Positions 12,711 through 23,126 of a DNA stretch of 64,000 nucleotides are shown piece by piece. The stretch is from Anisodus tanguticus (taxonomy: Eukaryota; Streptophyta; Magnoliopsida; Solanales; Solanaceae). Under the pieces are notes generated by a model that saw nothing but the letters and a program-made list of their open reading frames with translations, made no database searches and was not told where the DNA came from. The DNA lies in the NCBI GenBank assembly GCA_034509755.1, contig CM067556.1, forward strand, positions 45,923,243-45,987,242. The letters are read 5' to 3'. Every line of letters starts with the position of its first letter. Within the stretch, counting starts at the first letter, position 1. Position numbers and translations under genes: made by a program.

Positions 12711-12984
12711 AAAAAAATCGATCCATTTATAATCCTCCACTAGTTGGATTAATGGATCATCCGATTGGAAATGATAACAAAATGCATAAGTCGTTAGAAG
12801 GAGTTCTAAAATACATATACATATGGTACACCACCTAATTACCCTATTTCCTTTATGGGGAAGAAAGAAAATTAAGGAACCCGCAAATATAGGAAAAATG
12901 ACAATTATTGTTAACCAAGAAAAATAATTCGTAGTAAAGACAAGATACACTTGGACCAAAAAAAACCGTTCTCAAAATATTTTG
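12711..12984 (-). pseudogene. ndhD: Nuclear insertion of plastid DNA: 5' end of ndhD
   Basis: The minus strand encodes NYFSWLTIIVIFPIFAGS, FFLPHKGNRVIRW and FQSDDPLIQLVEDYKWIDFF, the N-terminus of plastid NAD(P)H dehydrogenase subunit D. It begins at the ACG codon that in plastids becomes AUG by RNA editing, and carries the upstream spacer (TTGGTCCAAGTGTATCTTG). The block is missing from the partner LTR, so it is a nuclear plastid insertion (NUPT) acquired after the retroelement landed. No nuclear function is expected. Confidence 0.88.
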
Positions 12985-13686
12985 ATATCATAAAGGTACA
13001 ACTCGATAAACGATCCCAATACACTTCTAGACTTGATGATTGTAAACACAACTCTATGAAACATGTTTCTTCAATCTTTTTCTTTGTATCAGGTCACACT
13101 TCAGGAATCATAACACTCAATATGATATTAACGTATTTGATCGAATTCGATTTTCTCTCTATGTGAGTGCATAAAACTTCTTGATGGCAGAACTTGAATA
13201 TTTATACTCTTGATGTGCACCAAGTCAACTTACCCCAAACCCTATGTGATGAGGCCCATTATGAGAAATATGGTTTGAGTTAGTTTAGTATTCTTGCATC
13301 TTCAGGCGACTTTAGTATCATTTTAGGAGTCTGAAATATCTTGATAAGTATGGCAAGAAATCCTTCAAACTTGTACGCCAGGTCCTTACCATAAAACACG
13401 AATCCTACTCGCAGTAAGACTCTGAGCTAGAACATGTTCTGGGACCTGGTTCAAGCATATGTTCCGTTCAACTCTGTCTCGCATCTATGTTTGAAATGAA
13501 ACATGTCCATAGACCTAGTTTATTCACTTTATTTTTGTGTCCGATTCATTCACTTCTGGCTCATTCACTTTATACTGCATTTGTCTCTTGGATGGATCAA
13601 GTCAATAGACCTGGTTCATTCGCCTTATTCATTTACTTTGTCAATCATCCAAACCTACACTTGTCATTGCTAATGCCAACAAATAT

Positions 13687-14400
13687 GTTAAGTGCATGAG
13701 CTTCTTTTAAGTAACACATGGTTTGTTCCACAACTATCCAATGTTTGGCTATAGGTGTGCACCACAAACTGACTAACAATGCTTATTGCAATTAATACCT
13801 TGATGACTCAAAGTGAGATAGTTTAATCTCGCAACTAACCTCTTGTATTTCTTCGGATAGGGATCACCATCATTTCAGAAGATGCACATGGGAACCAGTG
13901 GAGTATTGCAAGGTTTGACAACCAAGTTTTCAATATTTCTGCAAATAGGTCAAGAATATATTCTATCTGAGATATAAGAATTCCCTTCTTACCTCTAATT
14001 ACTTCTACCCTAAAAAGTATTTTAGCTGACTGAAACTTTTCATATGAAACCTAATATGTGAGGAAGACTTGTGAGAAGAAATCCCTACACATTCAATTTT
14101 TGTAATGAAAATGTCAATAACATATACAACAAAAAGGATAGTACCAGTTGTTATTACCTATAGAAGACTGAGTAACCACATGTTTTCTTTTTTCAGCCTA
14201 TACTCCTAAACGACCTCACTAAACTTGCAAAACCAAGCTTGAGTACTCTACTTCAAGCTATTCAAGCAAGTTTTCAAATGACAGTTTTCTCATTCTCCCT
14301 CTGAGCAACAAAACTGAGTGGTTGCTCTATATACACATCTTCATGGAAATTAGTATGAAAGATTACATTCTTGATATCCAACTTATGCAATGTATAAATA
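13687..14400 (-). mobile_element. Old copia remnant, reverse transcriptase part
   Basis: Minus-strand translation with frame jumps gives LHKLDIKNVIFHTNFHEDVY, then VVYVIDIFIT where the catalytic YVDD motif is normally found, then SQLKYFLG, CKPCNTPLVPM and GDPYPKKYKRLVARLNYLTL. These match copia reverse transcriptase to RNase H linker in the right order. The catalytic Asp pair is damaged (VID). It continues the fragment at 5110-5610; the cargo-bearing element split them. Confidence 0.72.
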
Positions 14401-14711
14401 GTGTATAAAAAAACGTATCCATATTGTTATACAAACAATCAAAGGTGAACTAGAACACATTCTTCATCAATTTTCCCCCGGCTCGAGCTCGAATCGGTTC
14501 GAACTAGTTTCAATCACCACCAAATGAAGAAAGTATTGTGATCATGGACTCCTAGTTCGTGAATAACATATCAATCCAATCAGCAAATTCATGACGAATA
14601 TAAGAGTCTTATCGTATTAATAAAAAATAAAAAGAGATGAAATTAGCGCCCTCATGCTCTGTTAGTTCCTCTAACAGACTCGTAACTGAAAACCCTAGGC
14701 CACGAAGGAAA

Positions 14712-14801
14712 ATGGAGAATCGAATCGAAGTAAAGCAAAAACCAAAACCAAAACCAAAACCAAAGCCGAAGACGAAATCTGCTATGTTCTTTTTTCTTTA
14801 A
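14712..14801 (+). CDS. Small ORF with Lys-Pro repeats (29 aa)
   Basis: ATG to TAA, encoding a Lys-Pro dipeptide repeat (KQKPKPKPKPKPKTK) between a short acidic start and a Phe-rich end. The repeat comes from an ACCAAA microsatellite. It could be the first exon of an unrecognised gene or chance. No homologue is recognised. Confidence 0.15.
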   Translation: MENRIEVKQKPKPKPKPKPKTKSAMFFFL

Positions 14802-15819
14802 TCAAATGCAGAGTTTAATCCTTCTTTTAGTTACCTTTATTGATTCGTTATTAATGAATTGTTATTCAATGGCTCAATTATGAATTTATACAAGTTTCTA
14901 GAGATCTTTAGTGTTTATGTAATATTCATAATCCTACATCTAGAGGAAGGGCGACGCTTCAGAGATCAACAGAGCTACACATTTGGGCTAAAATGGGTGA
15001 AGTAGATCAGGCTAAACCAAGTAATAAACTAATAATTAGGCCAAATCTAACATACTAGATCACAGAATGGCCATTGGGCTTAATTATCCCCTTTTTAATA
15101 GACGTAATGCTTCAAGTTAATAGACTTTAATGTCTCAATCGGAAAGCTTAGTTTGAGGTGGTCGAAGTTAGACATTTCATATATTACTGGAGATGAGGGG
15201 CATATGTTATGACATGAAGGAAAATTCTTCTCAGAGACGTATGGTTGGAACTTGGAACTAGGTGTATTATGCCAGTATCCAGACCTTGGTACAATCTGGG
15301 AGATAATGTAAGGCATAAAAAGGTTCAATCAGTAATTATTTTCCAATTTCGCCGTCTTTGAAATTAAAACGCAAGCCATAAAAAAAAAAAATACTTCAGT
15401 TGTGACTTAAATAGACGTCATTTAAAACATCATAGCTAATTTCTGTACATGATTAGACCTTATCAAAAAAATCTGTACATGACTAGATTATAAGAGACCC
15501 TTATGAATGCTAACATATGCCAATTTCTGTACATGACTAGAATATAAGAGACCCTATCATATACAAGTACCTCAAAAGTTGAGCTCTATATACTGCTCCA
15601 TCTACAATAATTTCTTTTCTGAACCGATATAAATGGGGGATTTACACTAATATGGTATCCAGAAGAAAGCACCTTGGAAACTGGGAGAATAATTCAAATA
15701 AAAAACTCTTCAAAACTGCATCAACTATCCTTTAAAAAATGATAGCATACACGCAAATGAATAACACCAATGAAGTACACGGTAGGAAGCTTGGTAGTAG
15801 TTTTGCAGGAATAACGTAT
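14802..15819. other. Intergenic and probable 3' UTR of the sacsin-like locus
   Basis: The stretch next to 15819 is probably the 3' UTR of the minus-strand sacsin-like gene. A short near-direct repeat (TTTCTGTACATGACTAG followed by TATAAGAGACCCT) occurs at about 15470-15500 and 15530-15560. Minus-strand ORF 15328-15095 shows no known features. Confidence 0.4.
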
Positions 15820-16017
15820 TCAGGGCCAGAACATCCTCATAACCTTAGAGACTTGAAGCCGACAGAATGGACACCTGGAAACTGCAGACGAGCATCTACG
15901 ACAAAGCACATGACCACAAGGGACTATAGTAACGTCAACTTCAGTGTTGAGACAAATGCGGCACAGCCATGCTACTTTAGCTGTGTCAGCTTCTTTCGTA
16001 GCCATATCAGATTTATC
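15820..16017 (-). CDS. Sacsin-like gene, last exon: C3HC4 RING finger
   Basis: The exon opens after TTTGCAG at 16018-16024 and ends with TGA at 15822-15820, giving 65 residues. It holds a complete C3HC4 RING: CRIC, then VPCGHVLCRRC, then RCPFC, with all eight zinc ligands in order. RING fingers recruit E2 ubiquitin-conjugating enzymes. Its frame joins the previous surviving exon at phase 0 (LLLEQ|DKSDMATKEADTAK). It is undamaged, unlike the upstream exons. Confidence 0.9.
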   Translation of the reverse strand, partial: DKSDMATKEADTAKVAWLCRICLNTEVDVTIVPCGHVLCRRCSSAVSRCPFCRLQVSKVMRMFWP

Positions 16018-16188
16018 CTGCAAATTCACAAGATTGACCAAGTTCAAATGCGCTAATAATTTGGCTGACAATAATATTTGCTATTGAGAGACCGATTCAT
16101 GATCATACAGGCAGCATTCATAAGGGGACCAAGAAATTACGTTCTGTTTCTAGAATGCAACCATTGAAAAAACGGGTGGGGTTTTTAG

Positions 16189-19100
16189 TAGGGCTGGCCA
16201 GTGGGCCGGGACGGCCCGACCCGCCCCGGTCCCGCTAAAAAATAAAATAAAAAAATAACGGGGGCGGGACTCGAACTCGGGACGGGACGATGTCTCGTCC
16301 CGCCAGACCCGAGCCCGTCCCAGGCCCGCCCGACCCGACCCCGTCCCGAACCCGACCCCGCCCTTTTCCCCCCTTTGCAAATATGACCGTTGGTCCAACA
16401 GCCATTTTAGATTATGGCCGTTGGCCAACGTCCATTTTAGGCCCCCCTCCCCCAACCCCCCTACCCCTTAATATTTATTTTTAACCCATAAGTTATTATA
16501 TTTACACTTTAACCCAATTTTCCAACTATAAATAATTCATTTTCTCTTCATCTTTCTCACAAATCTTCCTACAATCTCTCTAATTTCTCAATATATCTCT
16601 CTACAAGTCTACATTGTTTGCTAAATATTCAATTTTATTTATTCATTTGGGAATTGGGAGTGAAGTTGGCAACTAGCTTGAGGATCTTCCATCGAGCAAA
16701 GTTTCAATTTTCAACCTCTCGATTACACGTCGACGTTACGTCGGCGTTTGGTACATTCGTTCCTTCATTAAATTATTATTGTCTGTTTATTTTATTTAGC
16801 GCACTTAATTTTATTGTCTTTAATTATTTATTATCATAATTAAAATGGAAGGATTAAAAGGTATGTTTAAGGGTAAGGGTAAGGGTGCTTCTTCTAGTAG
16901 GGGCAACCAGGGCAAGGGTACTTCTTCTAGTCATCTTATTCCTACACGGGATGATTTTGTTGATACTCAACATTTTCCTACAATACCATTAGATTTAGAC
17001 CATGAGCTATTTTTCGGAACTCAAGAAGACTTTAATTTAGACGATGATCTAGATGATATACCCACTAATGTTGATGACAACACACCCACTAGTGCACCTT
17101 CAACCGAAATACCTCCTATTCCCCCTAGTATGAGACGAGGTCCAAGCAAAACGACCATTAAAATCAGATGCATGGACATTTTTTGATAGGGACGTAGAGA
17201 ATCAAGTAGCCATATGTAAAATTTGTAAAAATGTTTTAAAATTTAAAAGCGGAAAAGGTCACGGTGGGACGGGGGTTTAATTAGACACGTAGTAAGTGCT
17301 CATCACTAGGTATGCCCAATACCAGGCTTCAAAACCGGGTGCGCAAACGCCCGCTCCATCGGGACAAGGTTCACATACGATATCGTTCGGACCAAGTACG
17401 GGGTCAAATAAACCCTATGACGGGGGGAATTGTAGGCTCTATATACAATAAACATAGAGATAGGGAAGCAATATCAAAATTAGTTCTTGTGGAGGGTTTG
17501 CCTTTTTCATTTCCTTCATCTCCGGTTTTATTCATTACATTAGAGATATATATAATCCTGCTTTTAACGATTTTCCTAGATCAATCTGTTAAGAGAGATG
17601 TATTTAAATTCGCGCATGAATATCAACAATATTTACGTTTTTCATTATATCATTTTAATGGCAAAGTATCTATCACGTTCGATATAGGTCGTAGTACTAA
17701 CGACCATGATTATTTAAGCGTAACTTGTCATTGGATAGATTATAAATGGTCTATGCAAAAACATATTTTAGCGTATAGATATATAGATAATAGGCACACT
17801 GGTACTTTCATTACAGAAAATATTTATCAAGTGTGCGATTATTACGGAATTACCGATAAAATTATGACTATTACATTAGATAACGCTTCTAATAACAATT
17901 ACGCAATTACAATGTTAAAAAATAGTTTAACTCCATCTTTTTCAGACCATTTTCATATAAAATGCGCGTGCCATATATATAACTTAATTGTAAAGGATGG
18001 TTTATCACTTTTTGAAGACATTCTTAGTAAAATACAATTTGCTATAAACTTTATTTTAAAAAGTAATAAAGTACAACGTAGAAAAGAATATAAAAAAACT
18101 TGTCACGATTGTGGACTACCTTATAGAAGAATTCCACAAGAAGTATCCACTAGGTGGAATTCTTTATACGAGCAACTACTTGTTGTTTATGACTATAAAT
18201 TACCTATAACTTTATTTTTTAACTCTCATAATAAAAAGCTAGATGATATGATTTTAGATAGTGATTGGGTAAAAATTTCCGAACTTATTGTATTTTTAGA
18301 GAAATTTTTTCAAGCAACAAAAGAATTTTCCGGTATATATTATCCTACTATTTCAACTATGTTATTTTATATAACTCTAATATTTTTATTACTTAGTGAA
18401 TATATGGAAAAACCAAAGCTTATAAGGCAAAGCTATTAAAAAAATGTTTGTCAAAATTAAAAAATATTTTATTCCTATTCCCTCTATTTATATTATTGGT
18501 TACGTATTAAATCCTACTATTAAAATAGACGGTACTAAATCACTAATTGAAACTATTTACGATTGTATAGAAGTACTACCACCTCCAAGTCCCAAAAATC
18601 TAAATCACCACCACCTATTGAACAAACTAAAGAAGAAGCGGTGTCTAGCGTAGAACACCAATGCAAAAATATATATAGATTTTATCAACAAGAAAATGCT
18701 AGTAACTTACCGGCTTCCATACCATCTTCTTCATCTTCAACACAACCTTACAAAAGACATCTTGTTTCTGCGGCTAGTATTGAAAGCCTCGAGAAATAGA
18801 ATGTGCGGCCGTACCTCTACTACTAACCAAATTAGCGAGTTGGATATTTTTGTTTTGCGGGGTTCGTACCGTATCAAGAAGTTATCAATGAAGATGGACA
18901 TGAAGACTTTCTTTGAAATACTTGGAGGGGGAATGAGAAGACCTTTCCGACACTTTCATTGATGGCTCCGGATGTTTTGAACATTCAAGCGTCATCAAGC
19001 TGCGTACGAAAGCGCTTTTTCGCAGCGAGATATCAAATAGGAGACCACAGACACTCATTGGCCGGAGACGACTTGGAAATTGCGTATTATTCGAGAGATT

Positions 19101-19712
19101 GGATACGAGCGGAGCGGAGAAGGTGCGGTCAACCGGAGATCAACGAAGAAGATGATGAAAACTACAACGAAATCTTAACCGAAGGTAGTGGAAGCGACGT
19201 GGATCAATTTGACCAACAAATACCAATTCCAACTGAAGAACCACAGGAAATCATCAAGCAATTAGAACATGTTTTTTTGAGAATGTAATTTTTTTAATTG
19301 CAATTTTATTATGTAATTTGCAACTTTTGGACAACACCACAAAGTTGCAATTTAGATTTTAGACAATTGTATTTGTATTACAAAAAAATCATGTCTATTA
19401 AATAATATAAGAGGCACAAAAAAATGACCTTGGGATGTTTTTATTACACTATCTTGTTTTGTTTATTGAGTTTTTTTTATACATATGTTATTTAAAAAAA
19501 GAAAAAGAAAGGATAACACGACCGTACCCCGCCCCGAGCCCGAGCCCGCCCCGCCCCGCCCCGATACCGACGGGATCGGGACGGGGACCGGGAGCAGTCC
19601 CGCTAGACCCGACCCCTCCGGGCCCCGCTAGACCCGACCCCCCGACCCCCCGGCTCGTCCCGCCCCGACCCCGACCCCGCCGGACCCGAGCCCGGCCCAC
19701 TGGCCACCCTTA
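16189..19712 (+). mobile_element. hAT DNA transposon copy 1 in the last intron of the sacsin-like gene
   Basis: 3524-bp element bounded by inverted ends TAGGGCTGGCCAGTGGGCC and (minus strand) TAAGGGTGGCCAGTGGGCC, with 8-bp flanking duplications differing at one base (GTTTTTAG 16181-16188, ATTTTTAG 19713-19720). Both ends continue into 150-200 bp of very G/C-rich sequence made of variants of CCCGACCCCG. The inside encodes a broken hAT transposase on the plus strand. Its relative at 38232-41558 is inserted in another intron of the same gene in the other orientation. Confidence 0.9.
16845..19288 (+). pseudogene. hAT transposase, broken (copy 1)
   Basis: Transposase of the hAT family cuts and pastes the element. 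In order: a Gly/Ser/Lys-rich then acidic N-terminus (16845-17160); a BED zinc-finger remnant (CKICKN then GGTG, 17215-17280) that runs into a frameshift at a G-run; an RNase H-like core (17600-18440) with TFDIGRSTNDHDYL, TITLDNASNN, CHIYNLIVKDGL and TRWNSLYEQLL; and the C-terminal dimerisation part (18960-19150) with VLNIQAS, GDDLEIAYYSRDWIRAERRR. Several frameshifts, including one near 17590 and one near 18440, prevent a single product. Confidence 0.82.
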
Positions 19713-19808
19713 ATTTTTAGAACTATATTGTGACATAGTTCATTTTTATTTCGCGAATGAAGATACTATTTGTAGCTGATCCTAAATTTATAATCAGTTT
19801 CCGAGAAT

Positions 19809-19962
19809 CCTATAGATCACGGGTTTGAGCCGTGGAAGCAGCCCTTAGTGGCTTGCATTAGGGTAAGCTGTCTACATCACACCCCTTGGGGCGTGGCCCT
19901 TCCCCGGTCCCGGCTAACGAGGGATGCTTTGTGCACCGGGCTTCCCCCTTCTTTTTTTTCAG
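19809..19962 (+). mobile_element. Au-type SINE, 5' truncated
   Basis: Begins inside the B-box region (CACGGGTTTGAGCCGTGG) and runs through GCATTAGGGTAAGCTGTCTACATC to GTGCACCGGGCTTCC and a T-rich end, the body and 3' end I know from Au-type SINEs. The 5' part, including the A box, is missing. Confidence 0.65.
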
Positions 19963-20756
19963 AGAAAAACAGCTGCTCATATTCAATGTTGAGAACCAAA
20001 CTTACACTAATAATAGCAACACAGCGGGAAACATTAACGGATATAAGAAGGGGAATGAGAAGGAGAGACTCAGAATTTTGCAATAATAATATGCATACCT
20101 ATTCTTGCTAACCCTATTCCCCTTTTAACCAGTTCCCTAATTGCACCCTTTTTATTACCAGCCTACTGACCTGGATCCCAGATATAATCTGTTAACCTTT
20201 ATGAAGACCTTCTGGACCTATTGCTTCTTCTCAGCCCAATAGCTGTTTGTGTGATATCCACATTTGACTTGGGTTGATTCATAGCAATAACCCCATCCTC
20301 AACAAGAACCTTGTCCTCAGGGTATTAGTAAGGCAACATTGATATCATACCGGTGATTTTACTAAGACTTGAATGTGGATTAGGCACTACGTCAATAAGA
20401 TATAGGTATAGAGAACTGCTAGCAAACAAACCCATGAGAACAATGTCGTCAAGAAGCAAGGTTCGTATTCTTCTTTTGACTTTGTACAGCAAACCATTTG
20501 GGGATAACTCTTCTACAGATGCAGCCAACTCGTCATATCTCTACCCAATTTCAAAAGCACTTTACTATTCGAACCGACCAACCCAAAAAAACACTTTACC
20601 ACGTGTCGATAAGCAAGACGTCCTATTTACTCCAGTGGAAGTTCCAAGAGCTAGTAGCATGTCCATCATAGTGAGACAAGATGCAAGTAAAATTCTCTAA
20701 CTTGAACTTTTGGAGAAGAACACTGTCATACTTTGAAAATGCACGAATAAGAATCC
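19963..20756. other. Intron or intergenic sequence without recognisable content
   Basis: Short ORFs on both strands (for example minus 20528-20325, MAASVEELSPNGLLYKVKRR) show no family motif. It may be further decayed sequence linked to the PPR fragment at its right. Confidence 0.35.
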
Positions 20757-21135
20757 GGTAACTCATGAATTTGGTACGCACCCATGTTTTGTCATGTCTC
20801 TAACAAGTGAACAAGCAAAGTCTAGCTCATTGACTATACATATTGCTTGTATCATTCGAGCAAAAGTAAATATAGAAGGAGAAATACCTTTCCCAACATT
20901 TCATAAAAACACATTTGGAGCAACTTGTGAACAATATCCAACCAACAGAATTTCCAAGAAAATATTGTACACAACCTAAAAGTGGGTTTCCAAGAGAAAG
21001 TATTCCACACATCCAATAGCATTCTAGTTGCTTTCCCTGGTAAACCAGCTCTCCAATAATTTTTATTGCGAACGTGAACCAGCTCTCCCATAATGCCTTG
21101 CAAAGAGGGACTCTTTGAGAACAACCCCTTCATCT
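20757..21135 (-). pseudogene. PPR protein gene fragment
   Basis: Pentatricopeptide-repeat proteins bind organelle RNA. With one frame change near 20890 the minus strand reads RMLLDVWNTFSWKPTF, FYEMLGKGISPSIFTFARMI and CSLVRDMTKHGCVPNS, then a stop. The helix pairs and the GCVPNS turn are diagnostic of P-class PPR repeats, and the string most recalls the At5g64320 type. Only about 125 residues are present, with internal stops. A SINE lies directly upstream at 21153-21257. Confidence 0.65.
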
Positions 21136-21152
21136 TTCATCTGTAATAACAA

Positions 21153-21257
21153 CATACCTAGTGTAATCCCACAAGTGGAGTCTAGGAAGGGTAGGATGTA
21201 CGCAACCTTACCTCTACCTCTGTGGTGTAGAGAGGTTGTTTCCTGTATACCCTTGGG
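21153..21257 (-). mobile_element. TS-type SINE, 5' truncated, with 16-bp target duplication
   Basis: On the minus strand it runs from CAAGGGTATACAGGAAACAA through GGTAAGGTTGCGTACATCC and CTTGTGGGATTACACTAGG to a TTG-like tail (ATGTTGTTATTA), the 3' half and TTG ending typical of the TS SINE. It is flanked by TCATCTGTAATAACAA at 21137-21152 and 21258-21273. Confidence 0.75.
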
Positions 21258-21273
21258 TCATCTGTAATAACAA

Positions 21274-22240
21274 TCTATCTATAATATATTAAATTCCTTG
21301 GTGATAAAAGCACCAGCAATTTCCTTAGCCCTACTGGTCGCAAGGAAAGTAAATTTGCCTAAGTGATGAGCAATTCTAAGGGCCTCAGCCTGTACTTCAG
21401 TTTTCCAAACATAAATCACCTCTGGGTGTGTGTAAACAACACTAGAAAGCATAAGGTAGTGTTGATTGATTGATTAGCGATTTCCTAGCTTTATTATAAG
21501 AATAGATTGATTCTAGAATATTGCAATTGATTGTGAAATTATTGTCTTTCCTTATTTAGTCTTAGAACTCATTACATAGGTACCTTTCTCATGGGATGTA
21601 AATTCATCAAGAAATACAAAAAGCTGTTCTTTTGAGGGGAGTATCCCGTAAATGCTCCACCTCCATTTTCGAAACCAATCCACCACTAGTCTGCAAACGA
21701 TTAGGAACACGACTTTCTTCAAGAATTTCTTGAGTCGACATTTCATCTAACATCAGGTGCGCAAACCGGGTGTAAGTTCATTATGAACTATCACAAACAA
21801 TTGGTTCACCTGACTCCATATCCTCCAAATCTACTTCCATCGCTAAAATGTCGTCAACAACTCCCATGTTATCAAAAGGAGCCAGAAATGAATTTGTAGT
21901 TACTGTGTCATAGATCTGGGAACTTTCCTCGAAAATTGGTCCACTCTACTATCCGATTATTCCATAGCAACACAATGGCATAGCTTTAGGAACTTTCCTA
22001 GAACACTTGGTCCACTCTACTGTCCAATTATTCCAGACATGCAGTAACATTTTTACTTTGAACGTGGAGACTTTTGGGGTTCGGTAAAATATGCAAGCAT
22101 GATATTCCCTTGCCTAAGGATACGTGTGCATCAATAAACCAAGAAGAATTGGGGGAGGGACAGCATGATCATGTAGTAGTAGGAAAACAATGTTGCTAGA
22201 ACCAGAAATGGCAAATGTGCAAATAAACAAGGAGAGATAC
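21274..22240. other. Intron sequence, nothing recognised
   Basis: Lies between the TS SINE and the penultimate surviving sacsin-like exon. No ORF with recognisable family features and no clear repeat structure seen by eye. Confidence 0.35.
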
Positions 22241-22432
22241 CTGCTCGAGCAAAAGTGCTGCTTGAGAATCCTTCAATTGCTCTTGCAATGTGATTGTTGT
22301 TTCTAGTAATGATTGCTTCTCCACATCCATACTGATTCCTGCCGCAGAAAGCATCTCCTGAACTGCCTGGACCAATTCTGCAGCAGACACTCGGCCATGT
22401 TGGAGTGCTTGAAGCTGCTGCTGCTGGTTCAC
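22241..22432 (-). CDS. Sacsin-like gene, penultimate exon
   Basis: 64 codons between AG (22433-22434) and GT (22240-22239), phase 0 at both ends. It encodes a Gln-rich start then GRVSAAELVQAVQEMLSAAG and SLLETTITLQEQLKDSQAAL, a helical, probably coiled-coil segment that precedes the RING finger in plant sacsin-like proteins. The frame is open and joins the RING exon correctly. The preceding exons are missing from the window. Confidence 0.85.
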
Positions 22433-22837
22433 CTATCAGAAGCATCACTTAAATCTATAAGTAACAAATATCAGATCAATTTTCACAAAAAGTAGACCTA
22501 GAGCCAACTACTTGTTAGAATCCCAGTCAATTACTATATGAGAAGGGAGGACTAGGGAGGGCAGATAAGATAAGTTTCTGGAATTGAACATGGTATGGTG
22601 AAACCTCTTAAGGTCTTAGCAGTTAGTTTCCATCTCCAGTGACATAAATGCAACAATGCCTAATGGAATAAGAAGGGAAGGGCCCCAGGCTTTATGGGAT
22701 ATCAGCTTAGAAGGTGTGCGGAAGACACTAGAGATGGCTCAACCGATAGATTTACCAACTTCCCTGTCAGACGAAGATACTGGAATGAAGATGCAGACAC
22801 TACTAGTACTTTTTTCTTTGATAAAGTTTTAAACTTC
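22433..22837. other. Intron remnant upstream of the penultimate exon
   Basis: No recognisable coding or transposon sequence. The missing sacsin exons should have been between here and 28612. Confidence 0.35.
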
Positions 22838-23126
22838 ATAAAGGCAGAATACATAGATAGACACCTTAACTTGGCCTCTACCGGAAGCTAAACACCCCAA
22901 CTTTGAAAAAATGCACATCGAGACACCTTAACTTGATTTAAGTTGTCCCCGGAAACACCCCCAACTTTGAGAATGCACAATTCGAGAATGCGCATCCGGA
23001 AAAGTGTGTTTATGGGGCCAACTCAAACCAAGTTAAGGTGTCTAGATGTGCATTTTCAAAGTTGAGGTGTTTAATTGCCAGTTGAGGCCAAGTTAAGGTG
23101 TATATCCATATTATGTGTTTCATAAA
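22838..23126. mobile_element. Foldback MITE
   Basis: About 290 bp with long imperfect inverted arms: AGACACCTTAACTTGGCC at about 22859 pairs with GGCCAAGTTAAGGTGTA at about 23087, and AACACCCCAACTTTGA pairs with TCAAAGTTGAGGTGTTTAA. No coding capacity. The shape is that of a miniature inverted-repeat element; superfamily unknown. Confidence 0.65.

Larger units (their letters stand above)
5616..13681 (-). mobile_element. LTR retrotransposon with gag but a foreign cargo gene in place of most of pol
   Basis: Two long direct repeats (5616-6681 and 12260-13681) begin TGATATTTTG and end GCCAACA on the plus strand and are flanked by the same 5-bp duplication AATAT (5611-5615, 13682-13686). The element reads on the minus strand: a primer site TGGTATCATAGCAG lies just inside the right LTR and a purine-rich tract (AAAAGGGAAATG) lies inside the left LTR. 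In order it carries gag (12206-11247), a second zinc-knuckle region, a trace of copia protease, and then, instead of integrase, reverse transcriptase and RNase H, a decayed gene of the plant-transposon-protein type (about 9442-7140). It is therefore non-autonomous and depended on enzymes in trans. Confidence 0.8.
12260..13681 (-). repeat. 5' LTR of the cargo-bearing element, enlarged by two insertions
   Basis: 1422 bp, 356 bp longer than its partner at 5616-6681. The excess is explained by an unidentified block of about 75 bp (12540-12615) and a plastid-derived block of about 270 bp (12711-12984). Outside these blocks the two LTRs align throughout with scattered substitutions. Confidence 0.82.

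Noticed and set aside
16200..16380. CpG-island promoter because of the G/C-rich block
   Set aside because: The block is the end of a hAT element, repeated at all four ends of the two copies.
19435..19713. Pro/Arg-rich ORF that resembles an extensin
   Set aside because: It is the G/C-rich subterminal array of the hAT element read in frame.
20325..20700. Continuation of the PPR gene fragment
   Set aside because: No PPR helix pattern is found beyond 20757 in any frame; the similarity could not be supported.
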